NCBI RefSeq assembly: GCF_002252755.1
Contig: NZ_NHOY01000122.1
Span: 27,334-91,333, forward strand
DNA: 64,000 nt
Reading direction: 5' to 3'
Source: Halorubrum sp. Hd13
GTDB lineage: Archaea; Halobacteriota; Halobacteria; Halobacteriales; Haloferacaceae
The notes beneath the pieces are model-generated. The model did not search any database. It was not told where the DNA came from and was given only the letters and a program-made list of their open reading frames with translations. Below are positions 17,317 through 26,985 of the stretch, in pieces. A program made the position numbers and the translations under genes. Every line of letters begins with the position of its first letter. Within the stretch, counting starts at the first letter, position 1.

Positions 17317-17847
17317 ATGGTCGACCATCTGTACCCGGGAGGGGCAGCTCCATCGGACGATCCAGACCTGCCACCACCGTGGAAGCGAGTCGAAGATTAC
17401 CTCATTAGAGAATTGCACCTCGAAGAAGATCACTCTTCGTGGCACGATGCTCGTGATGCTGATGGGGAGGCGATCGAGATCAAGTCGTGTGCTGCGAAGC
17501 ATGCAGACGGCAACCTCGGCAAATTCAAGATCTGGCAGTACCAACTGCTTGAGTTGATCGGCGAAGGACGAGTGGCTCTTGTGGTGTACGCTCACAATGA
17601 TCGTCGGTCAGTCATGGCATTGCGGCTTGTCGATCCTATTGAGCTATTACGCACGGGACGTGCCTCGTGGGTCAATCACTCGACCATGGGAGTGCGACTT
17701 CTCAGGCAGATTCAGTGGACGGACGTGATCCCCCTCAAAGAGGTCGCAATCGGAGCACGTCACCACTTCGCCAAGCATTATCCCGAAGAGGAGGCTGAAG
17801 AGGTGTTTTTCTTATGTGAATCGGACGAGCAGATCAGGTTCTACTGA
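17317..17847 (+). CDS. Hypothetical protein with PD-(D/E)XK-like motif
   Basis: A 176-residue protein. The segment HDARDADGEAIEIKS followed by GKFKIWQYQLLELIGEGRV and ALVVYAHND has the spacing of a PD-(D/E)XK nuclease core: an acidic residue, then E-I-K, then a helix with an aromatic Q motif and a beta-strand. This is pattern recognition and not a firm family call. The C-terminal part (VIPLKEVAIGARHHFAKHYP) has no known features. A dead copy of the same gene exists at 13461-13600, so the family travels with mobile DNA. The ATG lies directly downstream of the remnant of its former neighbour. Confidence 0.65.
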   Translation: MVDHLYPGGAAPSDDPDLPPPWKRVEDYLIRELHLEEDHSSWHDARDADGEAIEIKSCAAKHADGNLGKFKIWQYQLLELIGEGRVALVVYAHNDRRSVMALRLVDPIELLRTGRASWVNHSTMGVRLLRQIQWTDVIPLKEVAIGARHHFAKHYPEEEAEEVFFLCESDEQIRFY

Positions 17848-18529
17848 TAGAGCCTGATCGGCTCTTCCAAGTTTATTCCCGAGTGAGAAATGGCGACGCG
17901 CTACGGCGGCCACGTTTGTCCGTAACTGAGGCGAACGGTCACGTCAGACGACTAGTGGTGACAATTTGACTACACTTCTGAAAGGGATCAGTCAGATCTA
18001 ACATCGACACTGGCGGGATCCTCTCCACGATGACGGTTCTCGATCTCCGAATAGTTCTCCGACTTTTCTTGCCAGATAGCTTTCAGGGTGCCAGAGTGAT
18101 TCGGCTATCGGACACAACGCCGGACGCATTCGCCCCACCGGTTTGAGTACATTCTGCTAGCCTCGGTTCGTTGCTCTTCGGGGTGTATTATTAGTCGCGC
18201 TCAGTACAAAATAAACTCTGAAGATTGACGCTATTCATCAACTGTATTCTGGACGGCGGCTTGACATTGAATTCAGTGATTCTCACACGAAAGTCATAAT
18301 TTGCCGCGGTTCCCATTCAATCATGTTGGAATTTGATGGAAACTCAACGAAATTATAAAACCGACGGGTAACACGTCCGGCAGAGAAGCCAATCAGAAGC
18401 CCACTTATTACTTATGCTTTTTGTCTAATCAGCGTCCGTATTCAACATACAATAACCCTAGACACATAGTATATCGGGTTTTTTTGATTGTTTGGTATTT
18501 CCTATAGGAGTGTAAACCACAGAAAGCGT
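17848..18529. other. Gene-free stretch containing an integrase relic
   Basis: Apart from the integrase relic at 17988-18075 I see no gene. The part from 18200 to 18500 is AT-rich and probably holds the promoter of the interrupted recombinase that follows. Confidence 0.4.
17988..18075 (-). pseudogene. C-terminal relic of a tyrosine recombinase
   Basis: The minus strand reads SENYSEIENRHRGEDPASVD followed by VRSD and a stop. This matches the last residues of the integrase at 21245-22768 (RENYPEIENRHREEYPASAD followed by VRPD and a stop). Only this tail survives; no upstream integrase domain is found. It marks an older insertion or recombination event by a related element. Confidence 0.75.
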
Positions 18530-18995
18530 ATGGTCGATATAGATGACCCGGGAGGACTTAGAAAGCGGTTGGAAAGACAACTGCGACTCCTCAGAAGGGC
18601 AGGTAAGGTGACTGAAGAAAATGAATCGAACAGCGTGTCTCCCATCTCCATAGATGACAAAGAGACGATTATAGAATTTCTACATCATCTCCAAGCGAAC
18701 AAGGACAACAAATCACAATCAAATGCAAATCATCTCAAGCATCTTCGATTGACCGCTCAAAGATGCGAGACCTCTCTTAATAATATGGAAAAGCATGACT
18801 TGGACAGGTTTACTGTCAGGATGACACATGATAGGGAACTCAGTAAAAAAACAATAAATAATTATAAAGGCTCTTGGAAACCGTTTTTTCGCTACTTAGG
18901 CCGTTCTTGGGCTGAAGACATAGAGTTCTATAATCTAAGTTCTAACGAGGAAGTTGAGAGTTGGAAAGTATATTCCGAGGAAGAAGTCAATAAAA

Positions 18996-19935
18996 GGCTG
19001 TGTTGAATCGCTGTAAGGCGTGGAGATTCACTGTTTGACGAAGCGCTTGATGTTATAGACGACACACATCAGCGTGATTTCGCGGAACTCACGGAACCAC
19101 GACCGCGCTCGCACGGCGAAGCCGAGCGAGCGCTTCACAGCCGAGTTTACAGTTTCGGTCATAGAGCGCTGATTGTAGCGATTATCGTCGATTCTCGCGT
19201 TGTGCGCGTGGTCGTACGGTGCGAAGATACGGTGCTTGATCAGCGGTCTGATGCCGAGATCGCGTAATCCTTCACGGAGTGATTGTTTGTCATAGCCCTT
19301 ATCGGCCGCGAGAGACCGCAGATCGCCCGCGTTCCGGCGGGCGATCTGCTCAGCGAGGTCTGCGTCACTTCCTTGCCGGTTCGTTGAGCAGTGAACGTCA
19401 AGGACGGCTTGCGATGCTGTATCGACGAGTTTTGTGACTTTGAGCTTCTGAACGCGGTAGCTGATTCGCTGGCAGTAGTGGCGGCTGGCTGGTGAGCGGT
19501 CGTAGAATGTGGCGTCGATCGCGGCGTGTTCAGAGAGATCGTGCAGCTGCGCCGACTGGCGCAGCAGCACTCGGCAGACGCTCATACTGATCCGGTCGAA
19601 CGCCTTACACAACGTGGATGGTGCGGGAAGATCGGCCGTGTTGAGGCCGATCTCCCCGGTTATTTGTGGCATCTCTTTGAGCAGGTCGATCGTCATGCGG
19701 TACGATGAATCGAGATAAATCCGCAGACAGTGAAGGGAAACGAGTGCGTAGTCGGCGAATCCGCCGCCACCGTCTGGGGCGGCGGATTCGCCTCCATCGC
19801 CAGTAACTCTTTGAGCAACCGGCACAACCTCCCCGATGAAGCGGGAGATTTGGGTCATGAACAACTGAAGTCTCCCGCTTCAACTCCTTTGATTTAGCGG
19901 CCCACCTCGCTGCTGTATGGCGATTCAACACAGCC
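18996..19935 (-). mobile_element. IS5-family insertion sequence, apparently intact
   Basis: A 940-bp element with 16-bp perfect terminal inverted repeats GGCTGTGTTGAATCGC, an 8-bp target duplication and one uninterrupted transposase gene. These values fit the ISH1 subgroup of IS5. It lies in the orientation opposite to the integrase it interrupts. Confidence 0.94.
19028..19864 (-). CDS. IS5-family DDE transposase
   Basis: A 278-residue transposase. The DDE residues are visible as D in AIDATFYD, D in LAADKGYDKQS and E in MTETVNSAVKR, the last with the R/K typical of the IS4/IS5 Y-R-E motif. The N-terminal part (APSTLCKAFDRISMSV) is helical and probably binds the ends. Length equals that of the broken homologue at 15933-16763, with which it shares most motifs. 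The frame is uninterrupted, so this copy may be active and could supply transposase in trans. Confidence 0.92.
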   Translation of the reverse strand: MFMTQISRFIGEVVPVAQRVTGDGGESAAPDGGGGFADYALVSLHCLRIYLDSSYRMTIDLLKEMPQITGEIGLNTADLPAPSTLCKAFDRISMSVCRVLLRQSAQLHDLSEHAAIDATFYDRSPASRHYCQRISYRVQKLKVTKLVDTASQAVLDVHCSTNRQGSDADLAEQIARRNAGDLRSLAADKGYDKQSLREGLRDLGIRPLIKHRIFAPYDHAHNARIDDNRYNQRSMTETVNSAVKRSLGFAVRARSWFREFREITLMCVVYNIKRFVKQ

Positions 19936-20775
19936 CAATAAAATGCTTGAGTTGGCTGGCAGTCGGGAGACAGCGGCAATTGCTCTTTTAGCCGATACTG
20001 GATCCAGAATCGGAGCAGTCTCCAGCATCTATCGGAAAGGTCTCGATTTGAGTGGAGAGGTAGCAGTAGTTTCGCTCAATGAACGAGCCCCACTCAAGGG
20101 TGCAGAAGGAAATATCCCTCTGACTTGGTCACGATCGTATATTGTCAATTATTTGCATGGAGATCATCCGCGTCCTAATGAAGATGGGGCGGCGCTAATT
20201 CATAAAAAAGAGTCGTTTGACGAGTGTGATTCAGGAGCACTTCAATCAGATGAGCTTCGAAGAGATATTAAAGAGATAATGGCAGATGCTGGTATTGCGG
20301 AGAAGCGTCGAAAGCCTCATAATTTTCGCCATACAGCGGTGACTAGATGGCTGCGGATGGGAATAAGTAAGGACGTGATCAAGTATCGAACAAAGTGGGC
20401 AGATATGTCGATGTTAGATAGATATTCTCACTTGCACGAAGATGACAAAATCAGGATGACTGCCGAGGAATTCGGTCTGATACAACCCGGGGACACAGCC
20501 GATACGAGCAGACCGGAGGATGTTATTGGCAGTTGTCCACAGTGTGACACTACTATTAGAGTGGACAGTCGGTACTGTCCGGGATGCGGCAATCCAATAA
20601 CAGTGGATGCCGCACATAATGAACCACCGAGTGATATTAAAAAGCCAGCAGAGACCGGTGACGAATTAATTAAATTCGATCAGGTACAAGAAGAAATGAC
20701 TGCTGCCTCAGTTCTAGAACAACTTCTTAATCAACACCCAGAGCTCCTTGAGCAAATTGATCTTGAGGGCAACAG

Positions 20776-20955
20776 CTAACCCTCTTTTTGACGCTGTGAT
20801 GCTTCTAACTCCTGCTTCGCTAATTCTGCGTCAGCTTCTCCAGACGAGATCAAAGCTGCAATTACTACAGTTCGAACCCAGCGATCACCTTCCTGTAAGG
20901 CATAATGAAGACTCTCCCGATTGTTTTCGACGTAATCTTGGATTTCATCGGTCAT
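20776..20955 (-). CDS. Small hypothetical protein
   Basis: A 59-residue acidic protein starting MTDEIQDYVENNRESLHYAL (ATG at 20955; an upstream ATG at 20961 is possible). Its 3' end overlaps the 3' end of the split integrase by 4 bp, in convergent orientation. It looks helical and has no known motif. Small acidic genes beside haloarchaeal integrases are common, and a role as an excisionase-like or regulatory partner is only a guess. Confidence 0.5.
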   Translation of the reverse strand: MTDEIQDYVENNRESLHYALQEGDRWVRTVVIAALISSGEADAELAKQELEASQRQKEG

Positions 20956-21244
20956 GAGCAACCTACCTCCACTTCCGCAGTGTTGTTCCTCACCAAACAG
21001 ACATTATCACTTCCATCGAGCATACCAGCATGGTGAGTGTCTATTTGCTTAAACGCCGGCATAGGCTCATTAAGCGCCTAGAAAACCGTGGTAGCACTAT
21101 TGCCCCTCGGAATACATATGCTAGGGTCGGTCAATATACTTGGAGCCTCAATTGTACAAATCAACTGAGAGTGGTCTCAACTAACGTGTTATAGAACTCG
21201 GCACCAAGTAGTCAAGTTCTGTCCACCGATTGCCGTGTGCGTGA

Positions 21245-22768
21245 CTAGTCGGGCCTGACGTCAGCACTAGCAGGGTACTCTTCGCGGTGACGATTTTCAA
21301 TTTCCGGATAGTTCTCGCGAAGCCACTCTACGTCGGACTTGTCCATCGTCGGTTCAATCGCAGCACCCGTGACGTCTACATCAGACACCTCAATTGGCAG
21401 GTTGTCAGTGGTGACACGAAGGAGGGCCACCGAATAGACGTCCAGCACGTGTTCGTAATAGCCCGGAGGCACCTGTGAAAGAGTAGATGGCGGTAGGTCG
21501 TCTTCGTAGTGTTCACGCACGGGGTCGTCGTCCTCGGCGACTGATCGGTAAATGCGCCACCACTGAGGTTGTCCGTCACGTTGGCGGAGCGAACAGGCTG
21601 GACAATACTCGGCACTCCTATCGAGCATTGTCCCACACCGGGGACACGGTTCCTGCTCAACGGCGTCATTCCCCTCTTCCGGTTCGTGACCGTGCTTGCG
21701 GAGGATACGTTCGGCCTCGTCGACTTCGGTCACGTGTTCGTAGCGGCCGTGCATCGGCGTCCCCTCTTCCCAGTCGAGGATCTGTTCAATGTCGTCCTTC
21801 GAGTACTTGTCCGAGGCGCGCATTTCGCTGGCGCGGCCGTGTTTGAACGCGTGCGGCGAAATGTTCTCCGCGTCCACTTCAGGCGTGCGGCGAGCAATAC
21901 GTTTGAGCTGCGTATTGACGCTGTGGGGATGGAGATGCTCGGTCGGATCGTCTTGTTGACGGAGTCCGTGAAAGAGTGGGGCATCTGGATCGTCCGCGCG
22001 ACGATGCTCTGCGAGCCAGTTGTCCAAGTATCCACGGGCGAACGTGAGCGGCTTGGCGGAGTGTTCGGCGCCCTTCAGGCCCTCTACGTGCGATCCCGGA
22101 ACCTGAATGATGCCATAACTGTCCGCCTTGGGCGTCCAGTGCTTGATTTTGAGCGAACATAGTGCGGTCACCCGACAGCCAGATTCCCATAGAACGGTGT
22201 AGAGTGCCTTGTCGCGGATGCTTTCTCCGTCGATAATATGAAGCAGGTCTTCACGTGTGGGAACGGTCTCAATGTCGACGGCGGCGTTCTCTTGCCCCAA
22301 TTGTGGATAGTCGATGGTGGTTGCCCGTTCGACCTCGTCGTGAGCGAGAAAGTGGTTACGGACGGTAAGACAGTAGTCGCGCTCGTTTGACCGGGCCCAG
22401 TCCCGCTCGATAGACATCTCGGTGATCAACTCAGTCACCTGTTCGGGAGAAAGATCAAGGAGTCGATCCGGGTAGGTGTCGCGTCCCTCGGTGCCGTGCC
22501 ACGTCGTTCCCTCGTACTGTGCCTCGTCAAGACCCTGTAACTGGCCGGCAAGGATCCGAAGAGTGCGTGCATTATTCAGCACCGTCGCCTTCGACCACGG
22601 AGGTTTCGTCCGCTGGTTCGGCTTCGGCGATGGAATATTCCCACGCTTCCCTCGACGGATGGTCTTCAGGATGTCTGCGCGATTCGGCTCGCGGACGCAC
22701 CGGCGGACACGTTCCACCTGCCTCTTCGAGTAGCGTTCGACGCGGCCCGGATCGTTACCATCTGGCAT
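21245..22768 (-). CDS. Tyrosine recombinase/integrase with C-terminal zinc ribbon
   Basis: A 507-residue site-specific recombinase. The core-binding domain occupies about residues 50-160. The catalytic domain shows box I Arg (WESGCRVTALCSLKI), box II HAFKHGRASEM, where the usual HxxR arginine is replaced by lysine, and the nucleophile region MHGRYEHVTEV. A zinc ribbon (CPRC, CPAC) follows near residue 375, the same architecture as the IS-split integrase. The tail is acidic and shares its sequence with the relic at 17988. The H-x-x-K change may weaken catalysis or be tolerated. It probably served integration of the island or of a plasmid within it. Confidence 0.85.
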   Translation of the reverse strand: MPDGNDPGRVERYSKRQVERVRRCVREPNRADILKTIRRGKRGNIPSPKPNQRTKPPWSKATVLNNARTLRILAGQLQGLDEAQYEGTTWHGTEGRDTYPDRLLDLSPEQVTELITEMSIERDWARSNERDYCLTVRNHFLAHDEVERATTIDYPQLGQENAAVDIETVPTREDLLHIIDGESIRDKALYTVLWESGCRVTALCSLKIKHWTPKADSYGIIQVPGSHVEGLKGAEHSAKPLTFARGYLDNWLAEHRRADDPDAPLFHGLRQQDDPTEHLHPHSVNTQLKRIARRTPEVDAENISPHAFKHGRASEMRASDKYSKDDIEQILDWEEGTPMHGRYEHVTEVDEAERILRKHGHEPEEGNDAVEQEPCPRCGTMLDRSAEYCPACSLRQRDGQPQWWRIYRSVAEDDDPVREHYEDDLPPSTLSQVPPGYYEHVLDVYSVALLRVTTDNLPIEVSDVDVTGAAIEPTMDKSDVEWLRENYPEIENRHREEYPASADVRPD

Positions 22769-23018
22769 ACAAAAACACTCTCAATCGAATGTATTGAATG
22801 GCAGCTTAGCACTGATACTGTCTTCTAAGGGAATTTCAGAGAAAATGCCCCTGACATCACACAAAAGATGGTCTGCTGTAATTATACTCACTGATCGCAT
22901 AGAATTTCCATCTTTCAATTGTAGCCAATGAGCTCATCGGCGGATTCCCCCAGAATGATATTACACTATTATATGAGCGAAGATTTCAAACCACCAGCAT
23001 ACGCCTATCGAACAACTG
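22769..23018. promoter_or_regulatory. Divergent promoter region of integrase and helicase genes
   Basis: An AT-rich 250-base region between divergent genes. TATA-like CTATTATATG lies about 50 bases before the helicase ATG. No inverted repeat long enough to propose an operator was found. Confidence 0.35.
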
Positions 23019-26000
23019 ATGCTCCGTCTCGAACCGCTCGTCGATAATTCGGATGGAACGCTCGAGGAAGTGTACCGTGAGGTCATCCCCGAGTGCGAGG
23101 AGATCCGGATCTCGACGGGTTACTTCTACCTGTCCGGGTTCGATCTTATCAAAGAGGATTTAGAGAACCTCCGTGACCCGGAAAAGATGAACGTCGCACC
23201 CCTCCGCATTCTGATGGGTCGACAGACGAACCGCGAGACCGCAGACGAGATTGCAGAGGGACAAACCCTCCGTGGCCAGTACAAGCAGGAACTCGAAGAG
23301 GACATCGCGAACCTGAATAACGCACAATTGGAACGTCTTGACCGGTTGCGGGACTTCATCGCCAACGGGCTGGTGGAGACGCGTGTCCGTAATCCCGAAC
23401 AGGGCTACTTCCATGCGAAGGGGGCATGCTTTCGTGAAGCGGTTGACGACGATAATATTCGAGGCGGCGACACCGATGAACGGGCCGCAGTCACCGTTGT
23501 TGGTTCGTCAAACTTCTCCCAGAGTGGCCATCGGAACAACATTGAGCTGAACCTCACGAGTCAGGAGCGCGGCGACGCCGAGGCATTCGAAGATTGGTAC
23601 GATAACCAGTGGGCGAACGCCGAGGAATTCTCCGAAGAGATCATTAAGATCATCGAGAGCAGCGAACGGTATCGAGAATGGAAGGAGAAACAGTCCGAAG
23701 AGGACGAGAGTGACGACGAAAAAGTTGGGACGTTCATCGAACCGTTCGAGATGTACAAGCTCCTCGCGTACGACGAGCTCAACGGAAACGTTGGGACGCG
23801 AGACAGCCCCCTCTACTACTTCCAAACCTTGGGGTACGAGAGCGCGAAAGAGAAGCTCTCACGATACGACGGCTGCATCGTCTCCGACTCGGTTGGGTTG
23901 GGGAAATCGTTCATCGGGAGCGAGTTGCTATACGACTACCGGCAGCAAGGCGACCGATGCCTGCTCGTCGTGCCGGCGAACCTGACCGAACAGTGGCGTG
24001 ATCTCCTACAGGACGCTACGGACGAAGAAGGTGAACCGTACTTCGGGCTGGAGGTTGACGACACCCACTTGCGGGTCATGAGCATCAGCAAGTTTCAGAA
24101 CTTCTCGCACGAGGAAGTTCGGGAACTGAATGATGCGTTTGACGTCGTGCTGGTTGACGAGGCCCATCGGTTCCGCAACTCGGGCAAGTGGCGACCGAAC
24201 CCAGACCACGATGACGACTATAAGGGAACCCGCCGGCACGCCAATCTTCGGCTCATGCGTGAGCAGACGATGATCATGTTGACCGCGACGCCGATCAATA
24301 ATTCTGCAACGGATCTGAAGAACCTGATCGGACTGTTCACTAGCGCGGAAGAGCTGATGAACAAGGCCTCGCTCGACTTTTCGGCGTTTGACAACTACAT
24401 CGAAAAATCGGAGCAGCGCAAGCGGATCGCGGCAGGCAAGCAGGAAGTGTCCGACAAGGAGCGGGATAACCTGACGGAGCAACTGCAGCGGCACTCGACA
24501 GAGATTTCGGAGATCCTCAACGAAGTGATGGTGCTGCGTACACGCAAGCACGTGAAAGAGACGATCAAAGAGGACGAGGACTTCGAGATGAGCTTCAAGC
24601 CGCCAGTCCTCTCCAAAGAGCAGTACACCCTGCCGGCCGCGTACCAGCCCATCTATCGGATGCTTCCTGACGTGATGGATGCACTCCATCTTCCTCACAT
24701 CACGATTCGAAACCCGCAGGCCGGCGGGACGCTCAAAGCACTTTACAAGCTCAACCTGCTCAAGCGACTCGAGTCGTCGACGTACGCATTCGTGCAGTCG
24801 ATACAAACGTTGCATGAGAGCGAGCGCGCCCTGTTGGGCTTCCTCAACGGTCTTCCCGATGACGAGGACATAGATGTCCTGCGCGCTCTACAGGACGACG
24901 AAGCGTCGGCGACCATCGACGACTTTGTCGAGGGTGCAGACGCCGCTGAAGATCTGGAACAGGATCTCGAGGAATTCGGGTTCGACGCCGGTGCGCTCCG
25001 TGCCGACAACGGGGACGGGCCTGACAGGAACGAACACGAACTTGTGGACGCGACGGTCGGCGAAATCAAGCAATACGTCCGGGAAGATCTCACCCTGTTA
25101 GCGTACTTCCTTTCTCGTTTCATTGGACGGGTGGCAGAAGACACCGGCGGGGTCGCGGATGCGGAGGTCGAACTGGAACAGTGGCTCGCAGGCAACGGGG
25201 CGGCCATGCTTCCGGACGTCCCCGAAGACGAACCAAATCCGACGCTCTATCCGGCGAGCGATCTGACCGAGGCGGACACCGCGACCCTCGACTTCTACGA
25301 GGCCGTCTTCGCACTTCGGGCATTCCGGGATCCGAAGATCGACCGGTTGACTGAGGTGCTGAACGAACACGAACAGAAGGTGCTCGTGTTCACACAGTAC
25401 CGGGCGACTGCCGATTACGTCCACCGGACGCTCGTTGACGACCCCGCGTCGCCGCTGACCGAGGCCAACAGTGCGGTGGTGAAAGGTGGCGACGAAAACA
25501 AGCAAGACATTATCCGACGATTCGCTCCTGAGGCCGCTGGATACCAACAGACGCTTGCCGAGAGCGGGGAGACCGAACTGGAGTACGTAGTCGCGACGGA
25601 CACGCTCAGCGAGGGTGTGAACCTGCAGGACATCGGCGTGGTCGTAAACTACGACCTCCCGTGGAATCCGATGCGAATCGTACAGCGTGTCGGCCGGATC
25701 GACCGGATCGGGTCGACGGCGGACAAGTACGTCCACAACTTCTACCCCGACGGTGACATCGAGGCGGCGATCAAGCTACTGGAGCGGCTCCAAGTGAAGA
25801 TCGACGACATCGCCCTTATCGTCGGCAAAGAGAACAACATTCTCGATCCCAACGAAGACGCGATACTCGAACGCGCCGGCGTCGAGACCGAGAAGACTAT
25901 CGGCGAACTGGAGGTGGAAGAAATCGAGCAGTCCCTCCGACAGTCACGCGAAGTCGAGGACTACAACGAGCTGGACGACACCTCGAAGAACCCACTCCTT

Positions 26001-26831
26001 CGCAACGCCGGGAGTGACGAGACCGCGGCCTTCGAGCGGTACCTGCTCAAACAGGAGTTGAACGACGAGTACGAACTCGATGCGGACGACTTCGAGTTCG
26101 CCGAGGAATACTTCGGAACGCGTCCAGACGAGCGCGAGCGACTGCACACCAACGCGGTCAATCACGACGCCGGCCCGCGACCGGGTGTGTTCGGGCTGGC
26201 TCACCTGTGGTTCGAGCAGGAGAGTGGAGAGACCGAGCCGGCGCCGCTCGGACGCGTTCGACGGGCGTTCTATTACAAGCCGTTTGCCGACGAGGTGAAG
26301 GAGCGCCCAGTCCGGCACCTCGGCATCGAGCCAACCACGGCCGGTGAATCGATCGACGGGAATACGGAGTCTATACTGTCGAACCGGCACATCATCGAAG
26401 AACATCTTGAGACACGATTGGAGGCGATCAGAGAGGGACAGGTCGGGGCCGCTTTCAAACAAGGCGAGAACCTCTCGAAGGAGCAAGAAACCATCCTCGA
26501 CTTCTTGAGCCACTACTTCATGCCGAACTACGGCGAGCGAGACGTCTCAAAAGAGGAGTACGAGACGCTCGGTGAGTGGGCACGAGCGTTGCAGGAGCGA
26601 CTGGACGATGTGAAGCTGGCCAACACAGACGAGGATCGGATCCTTCGCGAGACATTCAGGCACCATCCAGACTACGACTCCTTCACAGAGTGGCCAGCCA
26701 AGGACTTCCTCTCGGAACTCGATGCTTTCCTCGACGAGAACGTCGAGCAGTCCGCAGAATATCAGGATACCTTGGTGGGAGAGAGTGAGGTACGTGCCAA
26801 GCTCATCTGCTGGGGCGTCGTTGGGAAGTGA
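23019..26831 (+). CDS. PLD-nuclease/SNF2-type helicase fusion protein
   Basis: A 1270-residue protein. Residues 1-200 form a phospholipase-D-like nuclease domain with one HKD-type motif (H132-x-K134 in YFHAKG, N165 in VGSSNFSQSG, E176). The helicase core follows: Walker A SDSVGLGKS near 290, DEAH box VLVDEAHRF near 380, LTATPINN near 430, then the second RecA lobe with VLVFTQYRATADYV near 790 and QRVGRIDRIGS near 890. The C-terminal 350 residues are acidic and unfamiliar. Similar PLD-helicases occur with adenine methyltransferases in restriction-like systems, and DISARM uses a separate PLD protein and SNF2 helicase. With the methyltransferase at 29328 it is the likely motor/nuclease of a defence system. 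Confidence 0.88.
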   Translation: MLRLEPLVDNSDGTLEEVYREVIPECEEIRISTGYFYLSGFDLIKEDLENLRDPEKMNVAPLRILMGRQTNRETADEIAEGQTLRGQYKQELEEDIANLNNAQLERLDRLRDFIANGLVETRVRNPEQGYFHAKGACFREAVDDDNIRGGDTDERAAVTVVGSSNFSQSGHRNNIELNLTSQERGDAEAFEDWYDNQWANAEEFSEEIIKIIESSERYREWKEKQSEEDESDDEKVGTFIEPFEMYKLLAYDELNGNVGTRDSPLYYFQTLGYESAKEKLSRYDGCIVSDSVGLGKSFIGSELLYDYRQQGDRCLLVVPANLTEQWRDLLQDATDEEGEPYFGLEVDDTHLRVMSISKFQNFSHEEVRELNDAFDVVLVDEAHRFRNSGKWRPNPDHDDDYKGTRRHANLRLMREQTMIMLTATPINNSATDLKNLIGLFTSAEELMNKASLDFSAFDNYIEKSEQRKRIAAGKQEVSDKERDNLTEQLQRHSTEISEILNEVMVLRTRKHVKETIKEDEDFEMSFKPPVLSKEQYTLPAAYQPIYRMLPDVMDALHLPHITIRNPQAGGTLKALYKLNLLKRLESSTYAFVQSIQTLHESERALLGFLNGLPDDEDIDVLRALQDDEASATIDDFVEGADAAEDLEQDLEEFGFDAGALRADNGDGPDRNEHELVDATVGEIKQYVREDLTLLAYFLSRFIGRVAEDTGGVADAEVELEQWLAGNGAAMLPDVPEDEPNPTLYPASDLTEADTATLDFYEAVFALRAFRDPKIDRLTEVLNEHEQKVLVFTQYRATADYVHRTLVDDPASPLTEANSAVVKGGDENKQDIIRRFAPEAAGYQQTLAESGETELEYVVATDTLSEGVNLQDIGVVVNYDLPWNPMRIVQRVGRIDRIGSTADKYVHNFYPDGDIEAAIKLLERLQVKIDDIALIVGKENNILDPNEDAILERAGVETEKTIGELEVEEIEQSLRQSREVEDYNELDDTSKNPLLRNAGSDETAAFERYLLKQELNDEYELDADDFEFAEEYFGTRPDERERLHTNAVNHDAGPRPGVFGLAHLWFEQESGETEPAPLGRVRRAFYYKPFADEVKERPVRHLGIEPTTAGESIDGNTESILSNRHIIEEHLETRLEAIREGQVGAAFKQGENLSKEQETILDFLSHYFMPNYGERDVSKEEYETLGEWARALQERLDDVKLANTDEDRILRETFRHHPDYDSFTEWPAKDFLSELDAFLDENVEQSAEYQDTLVGESEVRAKLICWGVVGK

Positions 26832-26985
26832 GCGATCGGCTCTGTCAAAATCATCACTCACTGATGTTTTGTTAGAATCATGCTGAAAGCAGGGCGCAGA
26901 TCTGGTACAAAGAATATCTAGAACCAGAAAAGACAATCATCAGTATGAAAATCCATCGGTTTGACCCTATCTCTCCGAATTAGAC

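Larger units (their letters stand above)
18988..19943. repeat. 8-bp target-site duplications flanking the second IS
   Basis: CAATAAAA occurs directly before the left end (18988-18995) and directly after the right end (19936-19943) of the IS. The perfect match indicates a fairly recent insertion. Confidence 0.92.
18530..20779 (+). pseudogene. Tyrosine recombinase/integrase split by an IS element
   Basis: The N-terminal half (18530-18995) encodes the SAM-like core-binding domain with NNYKGSWKPFFRYL. The C-terminal half (19936-20779) carries the catalytic domain: box I Arg in DTGSRIGAV, HxxR in PHNFRHTAVTRW and the tyrosine in LDRYSHLH, then a zinc ribbon (CPQC, CPGC). Removing the IS plus one 8-bp duplication (948 bp, a multiple of three) joins the halves in frame as SEEEVNK-MLELAGS and restores a protein of 433 residues. 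I prefer the ATG at 18530 to the TTG at 18488. It is inactive as it stands but could be restored by precise excision. Confidence 0.92.

Noticed and set aside
26840..26860. GGCTCTGTCAAAATC after the helicase as an IS end
   Set aside because: It resembles the IS ends only over the first eight bases and no partner was found.
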